5,454 nucleotides of DNA from DAOUAJ01 sp034433615 (lineage in GTDB: Bacteria; Chloroflexota; Anaerolineae; DUEN01), in contig DAOUAJ010000028.1 in the NCBI GenBank assembly GCA_034433615.1, positions 1 to 5,454 on the forward strand. Reading direction: 5' to 3'. This document shows positions 1 through 5,454 of this stretch, piece by piece. The notes under the pieces are model-generated. The model saw nothing but the letters and a program-made list of their open reading frames with translations. It did not search any database and was not told where the DNA came from. Every line of letters begins with the position of its first letter. The stretch's first letter is position 1. The position numbers were made by a program, and so were the translations under genes.

Positions 1-2
1 GC

Positions 3-893
3 TCCGGCGGGCGGCTGAGCTTTTTCGTTAGCCTGATCCGGCGGCTGCGCATTGACGTCGAGAGCGTGATCCTGGCCCCGTCGGACAAGACGGCGTCCCT
101 CGCGCTGAGCCTACGCAACCGCAGCGACACCCTTCTCCAGGGCCGGGCGTGTTGGGAGTTGCCCCCTGGCCTGGCTGCTCCATCAGACCCCTTGGATTTC
201 GAACTGCAGCCCGGCCAGACGCTCAGGCGCACCGTCACTCTGCAAATCGGCGCGCTGCCGGAGACGGCCAATCATGTCTTCCTGCGGGTGGAAGCAGTCG
301 GACAGGTGCACTATGGCTGGGGCGTGGTGTACTACCCCAGGCCGCTGATTCTTGACCGCGATGATGTGGGGATACCAGGCGTCTCTTACCTGCCCGACGT
401 GGCGGCTGTGCAGGATTTCTTGACGCGATACGGCGACGACTGCGCGATCGTCGTCGGGCCGGGCACCGGCCACTGGGATGTCGAGCTGGGCTACCGCATC
501 AAGATCGTCCTGGAATCGCTGCGCGGACATTCTGTGCCCATTAAGACCTGGTTCATGCTGCCGGAGGCCTGGGACCGGCCGTTGATCATCGTTGGGCGGC
601 CCACGCTCAACTACTGTGCCTGGTTGGTGGAGTTAGCACTGCCTCCGGAACAGCGGGCGGATGCGCTGGCGCCGGGGCAGGGGTTCGTGCAGAGGATCGA
701 GCGGCCGCTGGGCGAGCCTATCGGCTCCTGGCACACTGAGCTGAGAGGGAAGCTGATCGGCTTCCACCAGTGCCCGGCGGCGCTCTACATCGCCGGCGGC
801 GACGATGCCGGCACGAAGGCGGCGGCCTACGATCTCATTAAGCGGCTCTGGCACCTGGAAGGGACACCAGGGCCGAAGGCGCATTGGCTGTAG
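3..893 (+). CDS. 5'-truncated protein with Ig-like (NEW3-type) domain and a C-terminal alpha/beta region; function unknown
   Basis: The frame is open from the left edge to a TAG at 891-893, so 296 residues of a longer protein are visible. A GTG at 66 could be read as a start, but coding-like sequence continues upstream without a stop (SGGRLSFFVSLIRRLRIDVE), so I treat the gene as cut by the window edge. Visible residues about 20-115 look like an Ig-like beta-sandwich of the NEW3/alpha-galactosidase-associated kind: alternating hydrophobic strands, an 'LRNRSDTLLQG' stretch and an 'LQPGQTLRRTVTL' strand pair. Residues about 125-290 alternate strands and helices, with 'AIVVGPGTGHWD', 'PLIIVGRPTLN' and 'ALYIAGGDDAGTKAAAYDLIKRLW'. 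That pattern is reminiscent of the N-terminal alpha/beta domains beside glycoside hydrolase catalytic domains (GH67/GH20-type) and of some S-layer-associated domains. This is resemblance by eye only. The catalytic or anchoring part, if any, would lie upstream. It converges on the aminotransferase gene, 69 bases away. Confidence 0.8.
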   Translation, partial: SGGRLSFFVSLIRRLRIDVESVILAPSDKTASLALSLRNRSDTLLQGRACWELPPGLAAPSDPLDFELQPGQTLRRTVTLQIGALPETANHVFLRVEAVGQVHYGWGVVYYPRPLILDRDDVGIPGVSYLPDVAAVQDFLTRYGDDCAIVVGPGTGHWDVELGYRIKIVLESLRGHSVPIKTWFMLPEAWDRPLIIVGRPTLNYCAWLVELALPPEQRADALAPGQGFVQRIERPLGEPIGSWHTELRGKLIGFHQCPAALYIAGGDDAGTKAAAYDLIKRLWHLEGTPGPKAHWL

Positions 894-901
894 GGAAAGG
901 T

Positions 902-966
902 GTAATGAGGCAATAAGGCAACGAGGGTTCTGGCCTCGTTGCCCTGTTGTTTCATTGCCTCGTTAC
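902..966. terminator. Nested inverted repeat between convergent genes, probable bidirectional terminator or palindromic repeat element
   Basis: The inner arms are 917-926 (GGCAACGAGG) and 934-943 (CCTCGTTGCC), a perfect 10-bp stem with a 7-base loop. The outer arms are 902-914 (GTAATGAGGCAAT) and 954-966 (ATTGCCTCGTTAC), 13 pairs with one G-T wobble at 906/962. The two stems are joined by AA on one side and 10 bases on the other. The outer arm covers the stop codon of the minus-strand aminotransferase (963-965) and lies just after the stop of the plus-strand gene, which is where a shared terminator is expected. There is no run of Ts after the stem on either strand, so it is not a classic intrinsic terminator. 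The arms are themselves built from a repeated AGGCAA / CCTCGTT word, so alternative pairings are possible. A dispersed REP- or MITE-like repeat is the main alternative. Confidence 0.6.
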
Positions 967-2108
967 TGCTTTTTCAGCAGCTCCACCAGCCGGTCTAGCT
1001 CCTCCGGCAAGACATAGGCGTTGACGGCCAGGCGTATCCAGCGTCGGTCGGGGTTGTGGCTGACCAGGATACGGTGCTCTTTCCATAGCCATTGACCGAA
1101 ATCGGCCGGCCCGCTGTGCGTGAAGGCCACCAGCCCGGAGCTCAGCGCCGGGTTGCAGGGGGTACGCAGGGCCACGCCCGGCACCTGGAGCAGCGACTCC
1201 TTTAGAGAGGCGACCATCGGCGCGATGACGCGCTCGATCTCGGCGGGATCCAGCGTCCGGATGCGCTCGATGGCCACCTTCAGCGCCGGGTACAGTGGCC
1301 AGGGCCGGGTGCCGTACTCAAAGCGTCGCCCGTCGGACCACGGCTCGAAGATCATCTCCTGCAAATCGTAGCGCTCTGACGATCCCCAGCCGACGAACGT
1401 GGGGGCCACTTCGAGCAGGCGCTCGCGGCGAATGTACAAAAAGCCGGTGCCCTGAGGGCCGCACAGCCACTTGTGCCCGCACGCTGCGTAAAAATCACAC
1501 CCCAGCGCGTGCACGTCCACCGGAAGCTGTCCCACCGAGTGAGCCCCGTCCAACATGACCATGACCCCTCGGCGGCGGCCCAGCTCGCAGATCTCAGCCA
1601 CCGGCAGGCGCATCCCGCTGACGCAGGAGACGTGGCTGACGTAGATCAGCCGGGTGCGAGGGGTGATGAGCCGCCCCAGCCGCTCCAGGATGACGTCGGC
1701 ATCGTGGGCGAGCGGCAGCAGCCTGACGACGATCCCCTGGCGATTTCTCAGGTTGAACCAGGGCAGGGCTCCGCTGGGGTGTTCCTCATCGCTGATGATC
1801 ACCTCATCGCCGGGCCGCCACGTCAGCCCATTGGCGACGATGTCAACTCCCTCGGAGACGTTGCGGGTGAGGGTGATCTCGGCCTCATCTGCATTGATGA
1901 ACGCAGCAGCGGCGCGTCGCGTGGCCTCGTACTCCTCGTGCAGGTCGTGCGTGACCTCAAACGCGTAGCTGCCCTCGGCCTCAATGCGCCGATACCAGCG
2001 CACCAGTTCGTCGGCGACTACGGCGGGCAGCGGGCCGTAGGTGCCGCAGTTCAGGTAAGTGCATCGCTGCAGGACGGGGATGCCTGCGCGCAGAGCAGCA
2101 ATGTCCAT
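963..2108 (-). CDS. Class V aminotransferase-fold PLP-dependent enzyme (isopenicillin N epimerase-like)
   Basis: This 381-residue protein has the normal length for the family. It begins 'MDIAALRAGIPVLQRCTYLNCGTYGPLP', the typical N-terminus in which a 'YLN-GTYGP' loop helps form the substrate pocket. The cofactor motifs are in order: 'TRNVSEGVDIV' at 81-91 (phosphate-binding region), 'DEEHPSG' at 107-113, 'SHVSCVSG' at 158-165, 'MLDGAHSVGQ' at 185-194 with Asp187 expected to pair with the pyridine nitrogen, and 'CGHKWLCGPQGTG' at 210-222 with Lys213 as the expected Schiff-base lysine. The C-terminal domain ends 'RWIRLAVNAYVLPEELDRLVELLKK', usual for this fold. The cysteine-containing 'HCAQP'-type loop of SufS/IscS-like cysteine desulfurases is absent, so I favour an epimerase/lyase/aminotransferase role on an unknown substrate, in the cytoplasm. 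The frame stays open upstream to 2672, but that extension lies antisense to the phosphotransferase gene and shows no family features. The ATG at 2108 has a good ribosome binding site and starts at the expected point of the fold. Confidence 0.93.
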   Translation of the reverse strand: MDIAALRAGIPVLQRCTYLNCGTYGPLPAVVADELVRWYRRIEAEGSYAFEVTHDLHEEYEATRRAAAAFINADEAEITLTRNVSEGVDIVANGLTWRPGDEVIISDEEHPSGALPWFNLRNRQGIVVRLLPLAHDADVILERLGRLITPRTRLIYVSHVSCVSGMRLPVAEICELGRRRGVMVMLDGAHSVGQLPVDVHALGCDFYAACGHKWLCGPQGTGFLYIRRERLLEVAPTFVGWGSSERYDLQEMIFEPWSDGRRFEYGTRPWPLYPALKVAIERIRTLDPAEIERVIAPMVASLKESLLQVPGVALRTPCNPALSSGLVAFTHSGPADFGQWLWKEHRILVSHNPDRRWIRLAVNAYVLPEELDRLVELLKKQ

Positions 2109-2111
2109 GTT

Positions 2112-2119
2112 CTCACCCC
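2112..2119 (-). promoter_or_regulatory. Ribosome binding site of the aminotransferase gene
   Basis: On the minus strand the sequence reads GGGGTGAG, then AAC, then the ATG at 2108. The GGTGA core sits 4 bases from the start. It fixes the start at 2108 rather than at the upstream in-frame codons, which would give a long extension antisense to the neighbouring gene. Confidence 0.7.
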
Positions 2120-2174
2120 AAACTCTCAGGAAGTAACGAGCAGTTAGCCTGGCCGCTCGCGAGCAACAGCAGGC

Positions 2175-2204
2175 ATGATACAACCGGATGGGGATATACG
2201 CCAA
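2175..2204 (-). promoter_or_regulatory. Candidate sigma70-type promoter for the aminotransferase gene
   Basis: On the minus strand, TTGGCG (2199-2204) matches 4 of 6 bases of a -35 box. It is followed after 18 bases by TATCAT (2175-2180), which matches 5 of 6 bases of a -10 box. Transcription would begin near 2168 and leave a leader of about 60 bases before the ATG at 2108. Consensus matches of this quality arise by chance and the host's sigma factor preferences are unknown, so this is only a candidate. No equally good promoter was seen on the plus strand for the divergent phosphotransferase gene. Confidence 0.3.
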
Positions 2205-2264
2205 GTTGATCACCTGACGATCCATCAGCACAAGGAGCGACACTCTGTACAGGCAAAGGGCACC

Positions 2265-3239
2265 ATGGTGACATTCGATCCCGTGATCCGGACATTGGAC
2301 CAGTGGAGACCGATCTTCACCCGGGCTGACGTCTGGCGCCCGATAATCGAAGAGATTTGGCGACGGCACCGGTTGGGAGCTGTCGAGCAAGTTGAGCCCG
2401 GCTTCGCCGGCTCCAATGCCGTCTTCATGGTCAACGGTGATTGGGTGGTGAAGATCTTCGCACCTTTCTGGGCAGATGATGCGTCTAGAGAGTTGGAGAT
2501 ATATCACATCCTGGCCGACTACCCTGACCTGCTGACGCCCCATGTGATCGCCTACGGGACGATGGCGACGACGCAAGAGTGGCCTTACATTGTCATGACC
2601 CGGCTGCCTGGCCTGGGCCTGGGCGAGGTGTGGCCACACGTTCCGTTGGCCGACCGCCTGGCCATCATGCATTACCTGGCGGAGATGGTGCAGACGTTAC
2701 ACACTGTGCCTGCCAGCCGGGTGACGACGATGGAGACTCGGCAGGAAGCTTGGGTTGCCTTTGTGGAACGGCAGATGGCCGGCGCGGTGGCACACCACCA
2801 GCGTAACTCCTCTCTACCCGAGCATCTGTTGGCACAACTGCCCGGCTATCTGGCTGATGCGCTGCCGTTATTTCCATCCGACTTTCGGCCCACCATTATC
2901 AACTGCGACCTGACCTGTGATCACGTCTTGCTGACGGAGCAGGACGGGCATTGGCATATCACCGGACTGATTGACTTTGGTGATGTGCAGGTGGGGCATG
3001 TGGACTATGAGTGGGTGGCGTTGCACCTCAGCCTGCTGGATGCGGATCGAGACTTGCTGCGGGCATTTCTGTGCACCTATGGCTGGGAGCGGGTGGTAGA
3101 TGAGCGGTTCAGTCGGCGCATGATGGCTTACTCTCTTTTGCACCTCTTCAGCGACATGCGGCCCTTTGTGGGACGATTGGGTGGGCCGGAGCGAGTACAG
3201 CGGATCGAGGAACTGGAAATAGCACTGTGGCGTCTGTGA
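2265..3239 (+). CDS. Aminoglycoside phosphotransferase (APH)/choline kinase-fold phosphotransferase
   Basis: From the ATG at 2265 the protein has 324 residues, typical of the APH family (protein-kinase-like fold, ATP-dependent small-molecule phosphorylation, cytoplasmic). The N-lobe has 'VEPGFAGSNAVFMVNGDWVVKIF', where Lys63 is the likely ATP-binding lysine, followed by Glu76 in 'DASRELEIY'. The hinge is near 'WPYIVMTRLPG'. The catalytic loop reads 'IINCDLTCDHVLL' with Asp215 as the presumed base, and 'GLIDFGDVQVGHVDYEW' supplies the metal-binding Asp237 (DFG equivalent). Two canonical positions differ: the His-Gly before the catalytic Asp is Asn-Cys, and the Asn five residues after it is His220. 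The substrate cannot be told; many family members act on sugars or other small molecules rather than antibiotics. An upstream in-frame ATG at 2175 would add 30 hydrophilic residues but has no clear ribosome binding site. The 2265 start has AAAGGG four bases upstream, so I prefer it, moderately. The gene is divergent from the aminotransferase and 64 bases from the secreted repeat protein. Confidence 0.87.
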   Translation: MVTFDPVIRTLDQWRPIFTRADVWRPIIEEIWRRHRLGAVEQVEPGFAGSNAVFMVNGDWVVKIFAPFWADDASRELEIYHILADYPDLLTPHVIAYGTMATTQEWPYIVMTRLPGLGLGEVWPHVPLADRLAIMHYLAEMVQTLHTVPASRVTTMETRQEAWVAFVERQMAGAVAHHQRNSSLPEHLLAQLPGYLADALPLFPSDFRPTIINCDLTCDHVLLTEQDGHWHITGLIDFGDVQVGHVDYEWVALHLSLLDADRDLLRAFLCTYGWERVVDERFSRRMMAYSLLHLFSDMRPFVGRLGGPERVQRIEELEIALWRL

Positions 3240-3274
3240 GCTGATCCGGTGGCGTATACCGTTCTGCTCTGTTC

Positions 3275-3288
3275 TGTGCGGGAGCACA
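3275..3288 (+). other. Small hairpin with a GNRA-type loop in the leader before the secreted protein gene
   Basis: TGTGC (3275-3279) and GCACA (3284-3288) form a perfect 5-bp stem closing a GGGA loop, which fits the GNRA pattern. It sits just upstream of the ribosome binding site of the next gene. It is short and could be chance. A role in mRNA stability or translation is only a possibility. Confidence 0.25.
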
Positions 3289-3291
3289 AAC

Positions 3292-3298
3292 GAGGAGG
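3292..3298 (+). promoter_or_regulatory. Strong ribosome binding site of the secreted repeat protein
   Basis: GAGGAGG lies 5 bases before the ATG at 3304, a near-perfect match to the anti-Shine-Dalgarno sequence. It is much stronger than the site of the preceding phosphotransferase gene, which suggests that the secreted protein is made in larger amounts even if both are on one transcript. Confidence 0.8.
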
Positions 3299-3303
3299 GG
3301 AAA

Positions 3304-5349
3304 ATGAAAGCTGGTTTTATTGCTCTGTCGGTGATGGTGCTGTTGATCGCTGCACGGGCCACAGCGAGCGTGCAGGCAGCACCTGTAAGCCTGGACCAAC
3401 CTGGGCCTCCGGCGCGCATCGAGACGCAGGCCCAAAGACCAACCGCCACCCCAACGGGGACCATCAGCGATACGGTGGCAGCAATCCAGGCCACCGATCC
3501 TACCTTAAGCGACACTTTCCGCCGTGATAAAGGCCGCTGGGGGACCCAGTCCGATAAGGATGTGTCCTACTTCTATGCGGAACGAACTTTCCACATCCGG
3601 GTGCACAGCACCAATCTGATAGCCCGGAGCAACAGCGACATCAAAATGTCTGATTTCTATTTGGAGGTAGACACCACCCAGGTGGCCGGGCCAGCGAACA
3701 GCGAGTTCGGTGTTGTCTTCCGCTTAGTAGACAGCAAGAATTACTATCTGTATGCCATCAGTGGGCTTGGCACCTACAGCTTATGGAAGCTGGTGGACAA
3801 TAAGTGGGAGGAGATCATCGGGTGGACAAAGGCAGATGCTTTGCGCACCGGCCCAGGGGCCATGAACCATCTGGGGTTGCTGGCCCAGGGCTCGCGATTT
3901 GGCCTGCTGGCCAACGACGTGATGTTGGTAGAGGTCGAGGATGACGCCTTCGCCGCAGGTACCATAGCACTGGCGGCGGGCACCTTTGACGAGGGTGAAG
4001 TCGAGGTCGCTTTCGATAACCTGGATCTCTGGGACCTGGCACCGGTCCCAACTCCTACACCCACCCAGACTCCACTACGACCGACTGCTACCCCCACGCC
4101 GGAAAAGATCAGCGACACGGTGACGATGATTAAGGCCACCAATCCCACCTTTAGCGACACCTTCCGTCGCGATGATGGCACCTGGAACACCCAGTCCGAC
4201 GAGGACGTGTCGCGGTTCTACGAGCGGGGGGCCTATCACCTCAACGTGCAGAGCAGCGATATGCTAGCCTGGGGGCGGGGTGATATTGAGGCTTCCGATT
4301 TCTACCTGGAGGTGGATACCGCCCACGTGGCCGGGCCACTGGACAACGAGCTTGGCGTCCTCTTCCGCTATGTGGACGGCGATAACTTCTACTTCTTCGC
4401 TATTAGCAGCGACGGTTTCTACAAGCTGCAGAAGCTGGTGGATGGCAAGTGGGAGCAGATCATCAAGTGGACACAGTCAGATGCCATCAATACTGGCGAA
4501 GAGTCAGAGAACCGGCTGGGGCTGCTGGCCGTGGGGTCACGGATCGCGTTACTGGTCAACGACGAGGTGCTGGACGAGGTCGAGGACGACACCCTCGACA
4601 CAGGCACTGTAGCGCTGGCAGCCGGCACCTTCGACGAGGGCGGGGTCGAGATCGCCTTCGACAACCTGAAGGTCTGGGAGTTGAAGGCGAAGGTTACCCC
4701 CACGCCCACCGCCACACCTACACGGTCACGGGTAACGCCCACCGCCACACCTGCGCCAGAAGAGCTCAGCGACATGCTGGCTGCCATCCGGGAGACGGAG
4801 CCAATCTTCACGGCCGATTTTCGCCGCGATGACGGCACCTGGGGCACCGGATCGGACGAAAACGCCGTGCGCTTCTTCGAGCGGGGGGCTTACCACATCC
4901 AGGTGCAGGCCGAAAACCGGGTGGCCTGGACCACTACCGACGTTGAGGTGACGGACTTTTACCTGGAAGTCGAGACGGCGCACGTGGCCGGGCCGCTGGA
5001 CAACGAGTTCGGCGTCCTCTTCCGCTATGAAGACGACGAAAACTTCTACATGTTCTCCATCAGCAGCGATGGTTACTATCGCTTGCAGAAGCTGGTGGAC
5101 GACGAGTGGGAGTCCATCGTTAAGTGGAAGAGATCAGATGCCATCAACACTGGCGAGGAGTCTGTGAACCGGCTGGGGCTGCTGGCCGTTGGAACATTCA
5201 TCGTGTTGTTGGTGAACGACGAGGTAGTGGATGAAATCGAAGACGACACTTTCGCCGCCGGCAACATTGGGCTGGCAGCAGGGGCTTTCGAGGAAACTGG
5301 CGTCGAGATTGCCTTCGACAATCTTAAAGTCTGGGAGCTGGCACCGTAG
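3304..5349 (+). CDS. Secreted protein with three tandem LamG/DUF1080-like beta-sandwich domains joined by Pro/Thr linkers
   Basis: This 681-residue protein starts with a signal peptide: a single N-terminal Lys, a hydrophobic core 'FIALSVMVLLIAA', and an Ala-rich cleavage region 'ASVQAAP' (likely cut near residues 26-27). The mature part has three copies of a 192-residue unit at residues 54-245, 269-460 and 488-679. They align without gaps, with about 61% identity between copies 1 and 2 and 68% between copies 2 and 3 by hand count. Each copy runs from 'FRRD-GTWGTQSDEDV' through 'DFYLEVDTAHVAGPLDNEFGV', 'LQKLVDGKWE' and 'NRLGLLAVGS' to 'GVEIAFDNLKVWEL', a strand-rich pattern like concanavalin/LamG or DUF1080-type domains. 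Such domains commonly bind or act on carbohydrates, or mediate surface contacts. Pro/Thr-rich stretches precede each copy (about residues 45-53, 248-268 and 464-486). No transmembrane anchor, sorting motif or obvious enzyme active site is visible, and the protein ends right after copy 3. I infer a secreted or surface binding protein. The ligand is unknown. Confidence 0.93.
   Translation: MKAGFIALSVMVLLIAARATASVQAAPVSLDQPGPPARIETQAQRPTATPTGTISDTVAAIQATDPTLSDTFRRDKGRWGTQSDKDVSYFYAERTFHIRVHSTNLIARSNSDIKMSDFYLEVDTTQVAGPANSEFGVVFRLVDSKNYYLYAISGLGTYSLWKLVDNKWEEIIGWTKADALRTGPGAMNHLGLLAQGSRFGLLANDVMLVEVEDDAFAAGTIALAAGTFDEGEVEVAFDNLDLWDLAPVPTPTPTQTPLRPTATPTPEKISDTVTMIKATNPTFSDTFRRDDGTWNTQSDEDVSRFYERGAYHLNVQSSDMLAWGRGDIEASDFYLEVDTAHVAGPLDNELGVLFRYVDGDNFYFFAISSDGFYKLQKLVDGKWEQIIKWTQSDAINTGEESENRLGLLAVGSRIALLVNDEVLDEVEDDTLDTGTVALAAGTFDEGGVEIAFDNLKVWELKAKVTPTPTATPTRSRVTPTATPAPEELSDMLAAIRETEPIFTADFRRDDGTWGTGSDENAVRFFERGAYHIQVQAENRVAWTTTDVEVTDFYLEVETAHVAGPLDNEFGVLFRYEDDENFYMFSISSDGYYRLQKLVDDEWESIVKWKRSDAINTGEESVNRLGLLAVGTFIVLLVNDEVVDEIEDDTFAAGNIGLAAGAFEETGVEIAFDNLKVWELAP
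3463..4038 (+). repeat. Domain copy 1 of the three-fold repeat (residues 54-245)
   Basis: This is the most divergent of the three copies. It starts 'ISDTVAAIQATDP' and ends 'VAFDNLDLWDL'. It matches copy 2 at about 117 of 192 residues with no gaps. It lacks several residues shared by copies 2 and 3: 'ANSEFGV' replaces 'LDNE-GV', 'ALRTGPGAMNHL' replaces 'AINTGEES-NRL', and 'NDVMLVEV' replaces 'NDEV-DE'. It may be the ancestral unit or one freed to diverge. Confidence 0.9.
4108..4683 (+). repeat. Domain copy 2 of the three-fold repeat (residues 269-460)
   Basis: It starts 'ISDTVTMIKATNP' and ends 'IAFDNLKVWEL'. It shares about 131 of 192 residues with copy 3, and identical DNA stretches of 24 bases (4509-4532 against 5166-5189) and 19 bases (4354-4372 against 5011-5029) at a constant 657-base offset. 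This points to a later duplication or gene conversion between copies 2 and 3. Confidence 0.92.
4765..5340 (+). repeat. Domain copy 3 of the three-fold repeat (residues 488-679)
   Basis: It starts 'LSDMLAAIRETEP' and ends 'IAFDNLKVWEL', only two residues (Ala-Pro) before the stop codon. It has the same 192-residue length as the other copies. It carries more acidic residues than copy 1 around 'FRYEDDENFY' and 'LVDDEWES', but keeps the conserved Trp, Tyr and Asp positions. Confidence 0.92.
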
Positions 5350-5454
5350 TTTCCCAGAGCTGTGGGGTTCCAACAAGGCAACGCGGCCGAACACCAGATG
5401 ATTGCGGCAGTCTTATAGTGTCACCACGGGCCAGGAAAAACTCCGGCGGGCTCC
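5350..5454. other. Non-coding 3' flank with no convincing feature
   Basis: No coding frame of note was seen. A CCCA/TGGG arm pair at 5353-5366 is too short to call a terminator. TATAGT at 5414-5419 resembles a -10 box but has no matching -35. The next gene presumably begins outside the window. Confidence 0.5.

Noticed and set aside
1473..2147. 224-residue plus-strand frame antisense to the aminotransferase
   Set aside because: The opposite strand encodes a protein with all class V aminotransferase motifs; this frame has no recognisable features.
2109..2672. Minus-strand extension of the aminotransferase frame, adding 188 residues
   Set aside because: It lies antisense to the phosphotransferase gene and across the divergent spacer, has no family similarity, and a well-placed ribosome binding site marks the start at 2108.
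3254..3260. GTATACC as a -10 box for the secreted protein gene
   Set aside because: No acceptable -35 box at 16-18 bases upstream.
5353..5366. Possible terminator after the secreted protein gene
   Set aside because: Only four pairs (CCCA/TGGG) and no T-run.
3774..5394. Several minus-strand open frames antisense to the secreted repeat protein
   Set aside because: They recur at matching places in each repeat copy because the sense codons repeat. They are Ser-rich mirror translations with no independent start signals.
2..5451. The 11-mer CTCCGGCGGGC at both window ends (2-12 and 5441-5451), which might suggest direct repeats or circularity
   Set aside because: It is short and GC-rich, not flush with either end, and the first copy lies in an open coding frame. 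Chance is the simplest explanation.

Overview
The window reads as chromosomal DNA from a GC-rich bacterium. The best guess is a member of the Chloroflexota (Anaerolineae/Caldilineae-like). This is inference from the secreted protein with Pro-Thr '-PTPTPTATPT-' linkers joining beta-sandwich domains, the GC-rich codon use, and the mix of stand-alone metabolic genes with large exported proteins. There is no rRNA, tRNA or marker gene to prove it. No insertion sequence, CRISPR array, tRNA or phage gene was seen.

Layout: (1) Positions 3-893 (+) hold the 3' part of a larger gene whose start lies left of the window. The visible part looks like an Ig-like/NEW3-type domain followed by an alpha/beta region. 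(2) Positions 894-962 separate two convergent genes and hold a striking nested inverted repeat, a likely bidirectional terminator or palindromic repeat element. (3) Positions 963-2108 (-) encode a complete PLP-dependent class V aminotransferase-fold enzyme of the isopenicillin-N-epimerase-like type. (4) A 156-bp divergent spacer follows, with a candidate promoter for the minus-strand gene. (5) Positions 2265-3239 (+) encode an APH/choline-kinase-fold phosphotransferase with a variant catalytic loop. (6) Sixty-four bases later, positions 3304-5349 (+) encode a 681-residue secreted protein. It has a signal peptide and three copies of a 192-residue beta-sandwich (LamG/DUF1080-like) domain separated by Pro/Thr linkers. 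(7) The last 105 bases are non-coding with no convincing feature.

The genes do not form an obvious pathway. The phosphotransferase and the repeat protein are on the same strand with a short gap and may be co-transcribed, but the repeat protein has its own very strong ribosome binding site. I do not see a clear new multi-gene system. The parts most worth a second look are the triplicated exported domain protein, the nested palindrome at 902-966, and the altered catalytic loop of the phosphotransferase.
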